Positions 19,504 to 31,553 of a stretch of 64,000 bases of DNA are shown piece after piece. The number at the start of each line of letters is the position of its first letter. Position 1 is the stretch's first letter. Location of the stretch: assembly GCA_018806915.1 (NCBI GenBank), contig JAGKQI010000052.1, positions 1,178,001 to 1,242,000 of the forward strand. Reading direction: 5' to 3'. Origin of the DNA: Phytophthora colocasiae (taxonomy: Eukaryota; Oomycota; Peronosporomycetes; Peronosporales; Peronosporaceae). The translations under genes and the position numbers were made by a program. Under the pieces are notes generated by a model. It worked only from the letters and a program-made list of their open reading frames with translations. It searched no databases and had not been told where the DNA came from.

Positions 19504-21143
19504 GACCCTAGGAGACGCGTGACGCTAGAAAATCTTTGTGGCGGTTTATAACGGATCCAATACAACACGTATTTAAGCGGGCATCTAGCATGGGGGGTCT
19601 TTCAGCTATAGCTAGGACGTTGTTGTTTTCACCGATGCCACTTAAACCCATCTATATTGCGATGAAAAGCTGTTTTGGTTGGGTGAAGTTCGACATGTAG
19701 GACCACAGTCCCGAGTTAACGTGAAGCTGGTGATCTGTCTGAAAGCCAACCTGTAGAGGCAGAAGGTGCCGTCCCCGTGACTGCGGATGACTTTTCGTTA
19801 TCAATTGTGAGGGTCATGTGCTGAATGTCTAAGTTGATCATGTTCCGGCCTTAATCCGGTTTAAAGGCGAACTGTGGGCGACTCCGAAACCTACAAGCGA
19901 ACTAGAATGGTCTGCGAAGGAGAACGGGTAAGGCGAGTGTACATCGATTGGAGTTGGTTTTCAAGAAGTTGCACGCTGAGACCGACGCAAATTTTGCTCG
20001 AGATAAGCTTATGACAAATGTTCAGCATCAAAATTTGGGCTCGGGCAGCTCGAAAGCAACGATTCATACAATGTAAGGGCATGTCATGAAGCTCTTTAAG
20101 TACATGTACCGGTACTAGTTTGTCTTGCCTCGAATCAATATCAACGTCTTGTAATCTATCACTTTCAGGGCCTGCGTCAATACAGTACAGTACATGTATT
20201 TTACTCATCGAAAATGGATCGACGCTTGCCGGCCACTTCAAGACTCGAAGATAGGTGCCATTGTGAAGCGAGCGCTTGAGCAAGTAACGTTACAGTGAAA
20301 TTTTGGAACGGACTGCTTCGCTATAGTACATGTAGTAAATATTGTCATCAAACCAGACCGACTTGCGGAACCTGGGGCATCGCCAGATTGTTCGCATCGG
20401 CAGGATGAATGTTACTCTATGAACACGCAGTGTTCAAGCTCCTGAGCTGTGTAGACATTGTCTACTACTACCGGTAGTAGACAACAAGCCACGTCTCACC
20501 CAACCCCCGCAATGCACCACTCTACGATCTTGGCAGGCAAACAATACAAATACCTACCTACGGTGGCATTCTACTCCACACCATTGCTGTGGGATACAAT
20601 TCATCGTCATGGCTTACTCCTTAGGTGCTCACACAGCTCGCTACTCTTCGACCGGAAACGCTACACAACTTGAACACGTCAAGGCAATCAATCTGGTAAA
20701 CCACCTTTCGTGCTTGGATTTGCGTCTACAGGAGTCTCGCTGAGATCGGACCTCCACTTTATAGCAGTTCCTGGCGTGTTTTTCTGCTCAACAATGATGA
20801 CAAGTTCAACACTTGTATGCTACATGACCTTCCTGTTTCAAGAACTTGCATCGACAATTAGGTCGTCGATTCCAGCTGCTGCGCAGATCGGAACCGAGAG
20901 TTGAGATGCAGGATACGACGTGGACGAGTTGACGTGGGTCCACTACAGAACGAGCTAACAAAGACAACTCGAGGGCAATTTTTTTCCGACACTGCGATCT
21001 TCTTTCGGATCTGCTTCCAGTCGCGATGAGTGAATCGTCTTAATCAGCGATCAACCTGCGTGGCGCGGCTTCGAGGTTGTCATTTTCGAATTCGTCCTTA
21101 GCATCATAAGCGCAAGACCAGCAAGGACTCAAGTGCTGCACCA
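19504..21143. other. Intergenic region with IR2-related scraps
   Basis: No supported gene. The 130-codon minus-strand frame at 19891-20283 has no recognisable domain. Short stretches at about 19786-19862 (GACTTTTCGTTAT, GTGAGGGTCAT, TTGATCATGTTCCGGCCTTA) match pieces of the IR2 arms at 6295-6330 and 7880-7900, so a degraded copy of that repeat lies here. GTACATGTA-type palindromes occur at 20100-20335. Confidence 0.5.
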
Positions 21144-22045
21144 ATGAAATTAACACGATGGATGCGAGTCGCAGCGGCGATCGCCATGACCACAACGTCG
21201 GCAGCTGCATTTGATCTCTCACTGCTGAATGATGACAACTTGTACACTGAAGGCAAAGTACACGCTCCGAAACAGGAAGAGCGTGCAGCTTCCATTGGCG
21301 CATCACATGTTCAATCTTCGGCTACGTCTACTTCGGGATCCGATGCTGGTTTCTCGACGTCTGGATCCGATTCCAGCATTTCCGCTTCGGATTCCACAAC
21401 CTCCTCCACCTCAGGATCCGATGCGAGTCTCTCCGATTCTTCTACCTCTACCAGTGCGGCTTCTACTCCCGGTTCTACTGGTGACTCTCTGTCTGCAAGT
21501 GCAGCTTCAACTTCTGGTTCTACCTCCGATTCCAGTGCGGTTGCTACTTCCGGTTCTACCGATGCTTTCTCTACGTCAGGGTCTGCTGAGACCCCAGTTA
21601 CACCTTCGGCTGCTCCAGAGGGTGGCCTTCTCTCTCCATTCGCAACCGAAGAACCGTCCAAGACGCTGTTCCCTCGCGCCGCACTGGGTGAGATGGCACC
21701 TATCATCAACGTGGCTGAAGGTTTACTGAGGAAACCCCTTCCAACAAACAAGTGGTGGGGTAACCTCATCCACACTACTGCTGAGGAGATGAACACGAAG
21801 GCCAACCCGGGCTGGTCGAATCCGTACGGTCTCAAGCTTCCGAAAGAGGCCCCGTACGGCATCCAAGCCTGTTACTCGTACAACTACCGCGAGTTATCCC
21901 CTCTCACCGACGGTGTTGCGGAGTTCTACCTGCACGATTTCGTCAACGACATGACGCTGTCTGCAACGGAGTTCGCTGGTGAAGCCAAGCCGATCTACGA
22001 AGTTTACTCCATCAGCGACTTCGGCATCAACGTCCGTGCTTGTCT

Positions 22046-22062
22046 CGAGAACAAGAAACAGT
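22046..22062. repeat. LINE target-site duplication, left
   Basis: CGAGAACAAGAAACAGT, repeated at 23170-23186. A 17-bp duplication is typical of target-primed insertion by non-LTR elements. Confidence 0.9.
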
Positions 22063-23169
22063 TTTTTCTCGAAGTCGTGGCCAACGGCGACAGATTTTCT
22101 AAGCCGATTTCTCTTAAGTTTACCAGAGTGGAATCTACGCGTTCGGATTCGACACCTACTACTGCTGTATCAGGACCTAAGCGCTTTGGTCCATTCGATT
22201 CTAGGCGCACAGGAAGTCGTATTTGGCCCGGCCCGATGCAGTGCTTTGATTCCGTTAAAGGGACTATTACACAATGGAGTTGCGGTCCATTTCCCCACAG
22301 TTACTAAGGAGGTACTGCGTACTCTTTTCACCGATCGACGAACCATTGTAAACGAACACCCGATTTCCTGCCATAGCACCGGCACTTCGCTCAACACCAT
22401 AATCACCGCAGTTCAACGTCTCAAGGATCTCCGCCTGGTCATGCTACCCGTGTATGCTGATTTACAATTTCGACTGGGTTGGAAACTTCTTCCGACAAAA
22501 TCACGGTTTTGGTTCTTACAACGCTCCTCACCCAGGGCGATGAATTGCGGGTATCCGGGTTGCTCGGCTATTGAGACCGAGCGCCACTTATTCTTTGAAT
22601 GCCAACGAGCGCGGTCACTTTGGCAACTCATTCGTGCCGACTGGCATACGCTCATCGTCACGATCTCCTGGACTCTCGTTTGTATTCCTACCGAACCGAC
22701 GTGGACCTCTCGAGTTCAGGCTAACTCTGACGAGCTTGGCCTTTTATGGTCCCAACTGCGTAGTATTACGCTCCATAGCATCTGGATTGCTCGGAACAAA
22801 CACCTCTTTGAAGATCAACCCCCTCTGGAGGCTAAGAGGACACTTTATCATATTTACTCGGTCTTCAGTGCACACTTTCGCGCACTACACCGTCGTTCTG
22901 GATCTCGTGCCCGAGCCCGACTGAATGAATGCCTCCAACAATTTCCCCAGCATTCGCGTTTAGGACGGTTTATTTTGTCGAACCCTCGACTCTTTACTCG
23001 TCGCATTCCCAGGCTACTCCTCGACAGCAATGGACTTCTTCAGCCCCCTCCGCTTCCCCTTGGATAAGGCAGGTTTTCAAATAGCTTTGTATTAGTAGTT
23101 TAGTTAGCACCAGCTATGTATCCGCTTATCGAGAAGCCAATATAACACGACCAATGTTTGCCCCCCCTC
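22063..23169 (+). mobile_element. 5'-truncated LINE (non-LTR retrotransposon)
   Basis: The 1,107-bp insert in the GH81 gene carries the C-terminal end of a LINE ORF2 in a plus-strand frame ending at 23067. The diagnostic part is the reverse-transcriptase zinc-binding region: CGYPGCSAIETERHLFFECQ, then ARSLWQLI (CxxxC...HxxxxC). Reverse transcriptase and endonuclease domains are missing, consistent with 5' truncation. The 3' tail has no poly(A) and ends in a C-rich run before the right target duplication. It cannot move on its own. Confidence 0.85.
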
Positions 23170-24730
23170 CGAGAACAAGAAACAGTGCCTGGACTCTGCT
23201 CTCGTGCACGGGATGGCGTTCATCACTGCAACGTACGACCGTCTCACGGCTCGTATCGAGTCGGAGTACACGATGGAGATCGTGGACAAGTCGGTTCCAG
23301 GCAAGTACATTGTCGAACTCGGCGGTAACCAGACGTGGGTCGTGTACACCGGAAAGAACGGCACTTTTGCGCTGGATGAGTCGAAAAAGGCTCTAGTCTC
23401 GAGTGGGCTCTTCAGTGGCACCGTTAGCATTGCGATTCTACCTTCGCCTAAACATATCGACGTGTACGACAAGTACAGAACGTGTCATGTTCGAGGCGGT
23501 AACGTCTCCGTTGCCTCTCGTACTGAGTACTCGCTGAAGTGGGAGACGGTCGGTTCAAGCTGTAAGACGCATGGGTTACTGCACTTCGCGTTGCCTCACC
23601 ACCTTCCAGCACTCAAAGGTGCCATTACCACCAAAGACCCTAAGGCTATCGTTCTACACTCTACTACCAGGGGAAAAATGGCTGGTCAAGTGACCAAAAC
23701 GGGCGAATGGGTCCTCTCAGAGCCTGAAGATGACCTTGAAGTGGACTTCTACCCAGCAAAGAAGCCTTCAGCACAAATGATCTCGAAATTGGGTCTTCTA
23801 AAGACCCTGTAAGCCGATATCGCGGATGAGTGGGGGCTCAACAAGACGAGCTGGTACTTTAACGGCAAGCAGTACCAGAAGTACGCTTCCCTCTGTCTCT
23901 TGGCTGGTGATGCGTCCATTGTCGGCAAGAACAAACAGCTATTGAAGACGTGTCTGACGAAACTAGAGAAGCTGCTTGTGCCGTTCCTGGACAACACGCT
24001 CGAACCACCTCTCAACTATGAGACTTCGTACGGCGGTATCGTCAGTAGCCAGAGCTTCACGGTGAAAGACGTGAATGCTGACTTCGGAAACTCCGTCTAC
24101 AATGATCATCACTATCATTACGGCTATTGGGTCACGGCCTCTGCTATGTTGAAGAGCCTGCACCCCAAGTGGAAGCGCATGAAAGAGCTGGATGCGATGA
24201 TCTGGATGATGCTACGTGACGTGGCCAACCCAAGCTCTGAAGACACTTTCTTCCCCAAGTTCCGTCACTTTTCCTTTTACCTGGGCCACTCGTACTCGCA
24301 TGGGGTGACCCCCATGGCCGACGGCAAGGACGAAGAGAGCACGTCCGAAGACGTCAACTTCTACTATGGGATGAAGTTATGGGGCCAAGTGTCCAACAAC
24401 AAGGCGGTGGAGGATCTAGGCAGTCTCATGCTGCGCCTCAACGCCCGAGCCATCCGCACGTACTTCCTCATGACTTCGGACAACACGATTCACCCCAAGG
24501 AGTTCGTGCCCAACCACGTGACGGGTATCTTCTTCGACAACAAGGCAGCCTACGCGACGTGGTTCAGCGCCGAAAAGTACGCGATCCACGGCATTCAAAT
24601 GATCCCTGTGTCGCCTATTAACGCGATGGTACGGACCACCAAGTTCATTCAGCAGGAATGGGACGACATCCTGTCAAAGGAGGCCATCGTCACGGAGGCC
24701 AACACTACCAACGCGTGGCTTTCATTGCTA

Positions 24731-25147
24731 CTAGTGAACGAGGCAGTTGTGGATCAGGCCGATGCGTTGCCCAAACTCAAGCAAGCCACAATGGATGACG
24801 GTCTCACCCGTTCGTGGGCACTGTATAATGCTGCTGCTCGTAGCCATAGCAAGAAGACCGGCGTGCAGATAGATGTATAAAGTTGGCAAGTGTCGTATCA
24901 ATGTAAGTCCGTTTATTCGCGATTTAAGTCCAAGAGATCTACTGCGTAGTAAGCTTCTTCTTCTCATTGAACCACGAGAGTGCCATTCGTCGTTCAAATC
25001 CGTCAGCAAGCGCGCTTTCAAACTTGCGGCGATCACTTCTCCGAACGCTTGGGCTAGATGACGCTTCTTCCCCATTCTCTCTTGATGTTCCGTATCAAAA
25101 TCGGACATCGAGTAGACTGACCGCTTCCTATCTCGAGCTTCCAGCAA
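24731..25147 (-). CDS. Hypothetical protein (uncertain)
   Basis: A 138-codon minus-strand frame whose 3' end overlaps the end of the GH81 pseudogene. The central part (EHQERMGKKRHLAQAFGEVI, then LKARLLTDLNDEWH) has helix-like composition and looks more protein-like than the rest. No known family is recognised. It may be a terminal exon of a spliced gene or a chance frame. Confidence 0.22.
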   Translation of the reverse strand: MLEARDRKRSVYSMSDFDTEHQERMGKKRHLAQAFGEVIAASLKARLLTDLNDEWHSRGSMRRRSLLRSRSLGLKSRINGLTLIRHLPTLYIYLHAGLLAMATSSSIIQCPRTGETVIHCGLLEFGQRIGLIHNCLVH

Positions 25148-25356
25148 GCGTCTCGATCGAGGGAACAGGCATTCGGCTCTGGTACTACCAGCATGTGTAC
25201 AGGATCGTCAACTGTAGCTTGATACTGGACGTATTCGGAGCCAAAGCGAGTGGTGCGCCTACAGCGTCCAGTGGCTCAGGTCGCCCGTGGAATAGTCGCC
25301 CTTCGCCACCTCGGCCTCCGTTAGTCGTGGGCTGCGGCCCTGGCCTCTCTTCGCTA

Positions 25357-25361
25357 GGAAG
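25357..25361. repeat. Copia-1 target-site duplication, left
   Basis: GGAAG immediately before the 5' LTR; repeated at 33579-33583 after the 3' LTR. Confidence 0.85.
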
Positions 25362-25608
25362 TGTTGAAGTAACCTCTCAACATACTGTTTACCTACCTTT
25401 GACATATGATAACTGGCTCTCATAGAGCCCGCTAAAGCCACTATAATGCTGCTTCACTATACTTATAGTGAACACCAGTTCACAATGACTGGTAAGCAGC
25501 TAGTCAACTTCCTTAAGCATATAATCTAACTCACTTCGTCTTTTGACGGTAACTACACACTACTTCTTCTTCTCACCTTCTTCTTCACTACCTACGCTAC
25601 TCGCCAGA
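25362..25608 (+). repeat. Copia-1 5' LTR
   Basis: A 247-bp LTR starting TGTTGAAGTAACC and ending GCCAGA. By eye it is identical to 33332-33578, indicating recent insertion. It should carry the element's promoter and polyadenylation signals. Confidence 0.92.
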
Positions 25609-25620
25609 GGTTATGAGCCC
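25609..25620 (+). promoter_or_regulatory. Primer-binding site, half-tRNA iMet type
   Basis: GGTTATGAGCCC directly follows the 5' LTR. Its complement GGGCTCATAACC is the anticodon arm of eukaryotic initiator tRNA-Met. This matches the half-tRNA priming known for Drosophila copia and yeast Ty5, not the usual tRNA 3' end. The gag start codon (25613) lies inside the site. Confidence 0.75.
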
Positions 25621-27089
25621 AAGACAAGCCTCAAGCGACGACTTCCCACGACTCATCGGTGCCGAGAACTTCGACGTGTGGAAGGCTCGCGTGTGCGCAG
25701 CACTCGATGGCAAGCACCTGCTCGGCTACGTGAAGCAGCTCGACTACGATGGTGTGTCAGACGAAGAGAGTGAAGACAGCACTAACGACATGTCCGACGA
25801 CGACGACCCTCCTGCCAAGGCCACCAAGGATGCTGAAGTCGACTCTGACGCTGTGGACTACGAGGAGAGCGATGACGAGCTAAAGCCGCCCTCGGACCCT
25901 GATGATGACTCGGGAGCCAGCTCAGATGGGTCCATCAAGCGCAAGGATCTTCCAGCCGTCCGACCGTTCAACTCGCGTGAAGCTCGTCGAGCACGTAAGC
26001 ACCTGAAGAAAGAGAAGCATCAGCCTCTTACTCCAGCGTGAGCGCCGTCGCCAAGAAGCCAAGACCAAAGCCTTCTTGATGAAGACGATGGACAACATGC
26101 ACGTGCGGCTGGTCAAGAATCTCAAGACTTCCTACGAGATTTTCAACTACATCTGCCAGAAGTACGAGGGAGCAGCCTTTCACGGTGATCCGTACTTCAT
26201 CCAACACTACTTGATGGAGATCAAGTATGAGGAAGGATCCGACTTGACTGAATTCTTTCTCAAACTTGAGAACGCGATGAAAGCCGCGTCAGAAGCCACC
26301 GAGTCGGTGATGACCGAGGGACAGAAGTCTATCTACCTGTTCCATTCGATGCCCAAGTCATGGAAGGATGATCTCCGCATTTGGAAGGGCCAACGGAAGT
26401 ATATCCCGTATGAAGATCTCAAGCAGAGTATCGAAGGCAAGGTTCGCGACCTCCAAGCTCAGGAGCGCTACACCTTGGCCAAGGGTACCCCTGAGACTCC
26501 TGCAACCAAGGGTGAGCGAGCTCTTGTGGCAACTGGGCCTTCTGCATCGCATGCTCCAGAGCGCGACAATGCCAATATCTGCTCGTACTGTGATCGCCCA
26601 CGCCACAACATTCGTCAGTGCCGCGGTCTACAAAAGGACTTGCGTGATGGACGAGTGAAAGCTGGAACGGTACTCCCTGCTAATTTCGCTTTCAAGGGTA
26701 ACTCGAAGCGCGATCATCCGTATCGGAACTCGAACAACGGGCGCAGCTACAAGGGAAATAACAACCGAGACTTCAAGGGCAACAACGGTGGCAACAACAA
26801 GAAACACGGGAACGGTGGCAAACAACGTGGCCAAGAGCGCTACAAGGACCGCCCTCTCGAGTCAGACAATGACGACGACGATGACAACGACAATGAATCT
26901 GGCAACCGGAAGGTGTCTCGCCAAGGACGTCGTGATACCGGTCTCATTGCTGTCGCCACCACAGTCAATCCTCAGTTTAGCCTTACCGCTCAAGCCAAGG
27001 TTGAACCTGACCCCACCTGGACGATCGACTTTGGCTGCACACGCCATGTGTCCCATGAATCCCAGTGGTTTACTGGACATCACCACTAG
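25613..27089 (+). pseudogene. Copia-1 gag and protease start
   Basis: The first frame (25613-26041) has the Copia gag N-terminus (DDFPRLIGAENFDVWKARV) and an acidic stretch. After a frame change near 26041-26076 the second frame continues with YICQKYEGAAFHGDPYFIQHY, the CCHC knuckle CSYCDRPRHNIRQCRG at about 26578-26625, Asn/Gly/Lys-rich RNA-binding sequence, and the protease start WTIDFGCTRHVSHESQWF. The usual D-S-G/D-T-G active site reads IDFG here, so catalysis is doubtful. The frame ends at 27089, where another frame takes over. Confidence 0.8.
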
Positions 27090-28430
27090 TGGTGGATCGA
27101 TCACGGTTGGCGGAAACAACAAGATCCCCATTGAAGGCATTGGACGGGTCGAGCTACAAGTCTCTGACTCCAAGGGCAACATGCAGAAGCTTATCCTCCA
27201 TGGTGTCTTGTACGCTCCCCAGCTCCAATTCAGCCTGCTGTCTATTCCAGCAGCGGTGAAGCATGATTTTCGCTTCAGCTTTGACCGCAAACAGTGTGCT
27301 ATGCAAACCGACCAGCGCTTCAAGATCAAGGCACTCATGGCTAACAACACGGACCTGTATCAGTTCCAAGCCAAGCCAGCGGCACCACCAGCGGCCCTTA
27401 TTGCCTCAGGTAAGCAACGTTCCTTTCTGCTCTTACATAAACGCCTTGGACATCCTAACGTTCGTGTCTTGAATGACCTATCTAGGAGCCAAGCCATAGA
27501 TGGACTCGACGAATCTGTACCTCTAGGTTCTAAGTCAGATTTCTTCTGTGTTGCATGCACGTTAGCGAAGTCACACCGCTCCCCTTTTACTCTAATAGAG
27601 TTGTTAAACGTGCCACATCACCTTTGTCGAAAATCCATTCAGATATCTGTGGTCCACTACCTGTGCCTAGTCTTACTGGTTGCCGTTACTTCTTGATCTT
27701 CATCGATGACTTTTCTCGATTCATGTTCACTTATGCAATTAAGAACCGTAGCGAGTTGTACGACTGCTACGAAGACTTCAGGAAGAAAGCCCTGAACATC
27801 TTTAGACAAGATATCTCTGTCATTGAGTAAACGTTCAGTCCTGAAGACGATAAGTCTCACGAAAATTTCGAGATTCAACGTCTCCAAGCAGACAATGCGA
27901 AAGAGTACGAGAAGCTGGGTCGAATCATCTTAAAAAGTATGGGACTCATGCACAATTCACCAACGCGTATACTCCTCAGCAGAATGGAGTTGCTGAACGC
28001 CGCATGCGTACTATCATGGAGCGTGTCCGAGCCCTTCTACTTGACGGCAAACTCTCCAAGAGATTGTGGGCCGAGTGTGTCTGTCACGTGACAACTCTCA
28101 TCAACATGACGCCTAGCTCTAAGACGGACGGTCGAACCCCGTACGAACTTTGGTACAACCGAATCCCTCGATGCAATACATCAAAGTCTTTGGATGTAGT
28201 GGATATGTCCACATCACGGAGCAATACCGAGACAAACTCGACGCTAGAGCCCGTTTGTGCATGTATCTCGGCGTACCTGACCACAAGAAAGGATATCGTC
28301 TCATGGACATTAACACACATGCCATTGTGTATAGTCGTGATGTAGTTTTTAAAGAGGACGAATTTCCCTCTCAATGGCCTGACGTCTACACCAGAGCCCA
28401 CACAACCCACCAACAGGCAGCAACCTGCTG
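27090..28430 (+). pseudogene. Copia-1 protease end and integrase
   Basis: Overlapping frames carry the rest of the protease (GVLYAPQLQFSLLS), the HHCC integrase zinc site (LLLHKRLGHPNVRVL ... CVACTLAKSHRSPF) and the integrase core, with first Asp in KIHSDICGP, second in LQADNAKEY near 27890 and Glu in QQNGVAERRMR near 27985. Frames switch near 27600, at the stop near 27828, and near 28000-28180, so the polyprotein is not continuous. The C-terminal GKGY/GKP-like segment (VPDHKKGYRL) is present. The sequence then runs into a Pro/Glu/Thr-rich linker. Confidence 0.8.
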
Positions 28431-28836
28431 AACCTGTACCTGTACCTGCGTCACCTGCACCTGCTGTTCTGCCATCACAAGAGCATGAAACTGAGCCTGA
28501 ATCAGAACCAGTGACGACACCATTATCCACTTCAGGTACTGCAACGGGAACCGTACCAGGTACAGCCAACAAACGGGTACTACCCTCTTTGAGGGAGGCT
28601 ATTGATCGAACAGCCATTCATTACTCATTTCGGACGGAGACGGACTCTGATCCTCCGCACACTACAGCTCCTAAGCGACCCCGCCTCACTGCGGAAGCCA
28701 CTAACGCGCGACTCAACACTGAGGAAGCCTGTGACGTAACCCTCAACTCTGAGGAAGACATCCACGAACAGGAGCAACGTCAGCATTTACTGTACACATT
28801 ACTAGCTATTCGGTATGTACTACGTATCGGGAAGCA

Positions 28837-29496
28837 ATGAAGTCTTCCCACGCTAACCAGTGGCATTCAGCAGCTAAATCGGAATACAAGTCCCTCATGG
28901 ACAATAACACTTGGGTGTTGGTAAACCCTCCTAAAAGGAGGAAGATCTTGAGTAGCCGATGGGTCTTCGTAGTGAAGTATACCGGCACTGGCGAAATTGA
29001 CCGCTTTAAGGCGCGTCTGGTGATCAAAGGGTTCCTACAGGAATTTGGCATCGACTACAATGAGATTTTCTCCCCTGTCATCAGGATGGAGGTACTCAGA
29101 CTACTGCTTACTATTGCAGCTCTTCTCGACCTTGAAGTCCACCAAATGGATGTCAAAACAGCATTCCTTAATGGCTATTTGGAAGAAGAGATCTACATGG
29201 CTCAACCGGAAGGTTTCAAAATCCCGGGCAAGGAGCATCTAGTGTGCAAACTTCTTAAGAGCTTATACGGGTTAAAGCAAGCACCCCGTGTCTGGTACCA
29301 AACCTTGTCTGCCTTTCTAGAGAGCCTTGGATTTCTGAAACTCACTAAAGATCGATGTGTCTTTCGACGCACTGTTGACAACGTCACTTGTTATATTGCA
29401 GTGTACGTTGACGACTTACTGATCATTGCGCCTACACCAGCACTCGTCAGTGAGCTGAAATCAGCCCTGAAAAACGATTCTCCATGTCAGATTTAG
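28837..29496 (+). pseudogene. Copia-1 reverse transcriptase
   Basis: This frame holds the Copia-type RT: WVLVNPPKRRKILSSRWVF, then FKARLVIKGFLQEFGIDYN, LEVHQMDVKTAFLNGYLEEE (first catalytic Asp) and IAVYVDDLLIIA (YVDD catalytic pair). RT length and order are normal. The frame ends at 29496 inside the RT thumb; the next frame from 29484 continues with MSDLGEVKYLLGWSIQRD, so one frameshift separates RT from RNase H. Confidence 0.85.
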
Positions 29497-31254
29497 GGGA
29501 GGTGAAGTACTTACTCGGCTGGTCTATTCAACGTGACCGAAAGAACCGAACGATGTTTATCCACCAACACAAGTACGCTACGAAGGTCATTGACCGCTTC
29601 AGCGACTACATTCCGTACCCTATAGCAACACCAGCAGAACGGAACGTCAAACTCTCCGTAAGCAGCCAGCCTAGCAGTGAACAAGAGAAAGATGCGATGA
29701 AATCAATTCCGTATCGCCAAGCAGTAGGCAGTGTCATGTATCTAATGGTTGGGACACGACCCGACATGGCATTCTACATGCGTGAGGTCAGTCAATTCCT
29801 AGCCAATCCAGGCATGGAACACTGGAAAGCAGTCATTCGTGGGCTAAAGTATTTGTCAGGAACGAAAGAATACGGTCTCCTTCTGGGAGGCTCGTCCGAC
29901 GTTACCTCGGAGAACCTAGCCGACAAGCTACTTGCCTACAGTGACTCTGACTATGCTAACTGCCCCGACACGAGACGCTCCGTCGGTGGATATGTGACTA
30001 TGCTCGCAAGCAGTCCAATCTCATGGCTCTCCCGGAAGCACCACACTGTGGTTCTCTCAACTACAGAGGCAGAATATATCGCCCTGTGTCACTGCATGCA
30101 AGAGATGATTTTCCTCAAACTTCTCCTCAAAGAACTTGGCTTTGCTACAACGCAGGCTAACATCATTTATGAGGACAACCAAAGCTGCATCAAAATCTGC
30201 TACAACCCCGAACTTCACGGACGATCAAAACATATACACGTACGATATTGTTTCGTACAAGAAAAGGTAGAGAGGCATGACGGTGGATATGTGACTATGC
30301 TCATAAGCAGTCCAATCTCATGGCTCTCCCGGAAGCACCACACTGTGGTTCTCTCAACTACAGAGGCAGAATATATCGCCCTGTGTCACTGCATGCAAGA
30401 GATGATTTTCCTCAAACTTCTCCTCAAAGAACTTGGCTTTGCTACAACGCAGGCTAACATCATTTATGAGGACAACCAAAGCTGCATCAAAATCTGCTAC
30501 AACCCCTGAACTTCACGGACGATCAAAACATATACACGTACGATATTGTTTCGTACAAGAAAAGGTAGAGAGGCATGACGGTGGATATGTGACTATGCTC
30601 GCAAGCAGTCCAATCTCATGGCTCTCCCGGAAGCACCACACTGTGGTTCTCTCAACTACAGAGGCAGAATATATCGCCCTGTGTCACTGCATGCAAGAGA
30701 TGATTTTCCTCAAACTTCTCCTCAAAGAACTTGGCTTTGCTACAACGCAGGCTAACATCATTTATGAGGACAACCAAAGCTGCATCAAAATCTGCTACAA
30801 CCCCGAACTTCACGGACGATCAAAACATATACACGTACGATATTGTTTCGTACAAGAAAAGGTAGAGAGGCATGACGGTGGATATGTGACTATGCTCGCA
30901 AGCAGTCCAATCTCATGGCTCTCCCGGAAGCACCACACTGTGGTTCTCTCAACTACAGAGGCAGAATATATCGCCCTGTGTCACTGCATGCAAGAGATGA
31001 TTTTCCTCAAACTTCTCCTCAAAGAACTTGGCTTTGCTACAACGCAGGCTAACATCATTTATGAGGACAACCAAAGCTGCATCAAAATCTGCTACAACCC
31101 CGAACTTCACGGACGATCAAAACATATACACGTACGATATTGTTTCGTACAAGAAAAGGTAGAGAGGCATGAATTTAACGTCACCTACTGCAATACGAAA
31201 GAGATGATAGCTGACATCTTCACTAAAGCTTTAGACAAGCACCAGTTCAGATAA
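29484..31254 (+). pseudogene. Copia-1 RNase H with quadruplicated core
   Basis: The frame gives the RT connection (LGEVKYLLGWSIQRD, QAVGSVMYLMVGTRPDM) and RNase H (LAYSDSDYANCPDTRRSVGG, then STTEAEYIALCHCMQE and YEDNQSCIKICYNPELHGRS). The piece from GGYVTML to QEKVERHD (99 residues) is then repeated three more times before the normal ending (IADIFTKALDKHQF). Copy 2 has one extra T in the run before the GAACTTCACGG block, which shifts the frame at about 30508. A normal RNase H would need only one copy. Confidence 0.88.
29985..31173 (+). repeat. 297-bp tandem repeat x4 inside RNase H
   Basis: Units start at 29985, 30282, 30580 and 30877 (GGTGGATATGTGACTATGCTC at each start). Three units are 297 bp (99 codons) and the second is 298 bp because of a 1-bp insertion. 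Units differ by very few bases (for example ATAAGC for GCAAGC in unit 2). The array ends at AGAGAGGCATGA near 31173. Confidence 0.95.
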
Positions 31255-31553
31255 CTAAGGGCCAAGCTCAGGGTAGAATCCCTGAAAGCCGAATCCGGCC
31301 ACTCAGCATAGAAATACACTGATGATACAACTGCATGAAGCGTGCCTATCTCCGGCGTCCTTTAGATTTTTTTCCCACTGGGTTTTATCTTTTTGTTCGC
31401 TTAAGGTTTTCCTCGTTGAGGTTTCCTGGTCAAGTACCGAATTATCTAGGCACATGAGTTTATATACAACAAACCATGCACAAGAGACAAATTTGCTGGG
31501 AAGGTCCATTATCGGTTAGGCAAACCCGCGAAAATCCTACCGACTCCTATCAT

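Larger units (their letters stand above)
21144..24880 (+). pseudogene. GH81 endo-1,3-beta-glucanase, disrupted
   Basis: The product would be a secreted GH81 enzyme that cuts internal beta-1,3-glucan bonds. The N-terminus (MKLTRWMRVAAAIAMTTTSA) is a signal peptide, and a Ser/Thr-rich linker covers residues 55-165. The catalytic part has LPTNKWWGNL and, after the interruption, ADIADEWGLNKTSWYFNGKQ, NYETSYGGIV, VYNDHHYHYGYWVTASAML (the invariant GH81 block) and ESTSEDVNFYYGMKLWG, ending at 24880. Two lesions are present. A LINE fragment occupies 22063-23169 with a 17-bp target duplication, and removing it restores the frame at ENKKQ/CLDSALV. An in-frame TAA lies at 23810-23812 before ADIADEW. 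The remaining frame is open and well conserved, so decay is recent. Confidence 0.93.

Noticed and set aside
29985..31173. Tandem direct repeats as a CRISPR-like array
   Set aside because: Units are contiguous, 297 bp long and code for RNase H; there are no spacers, and the DNA is eukaryotic.
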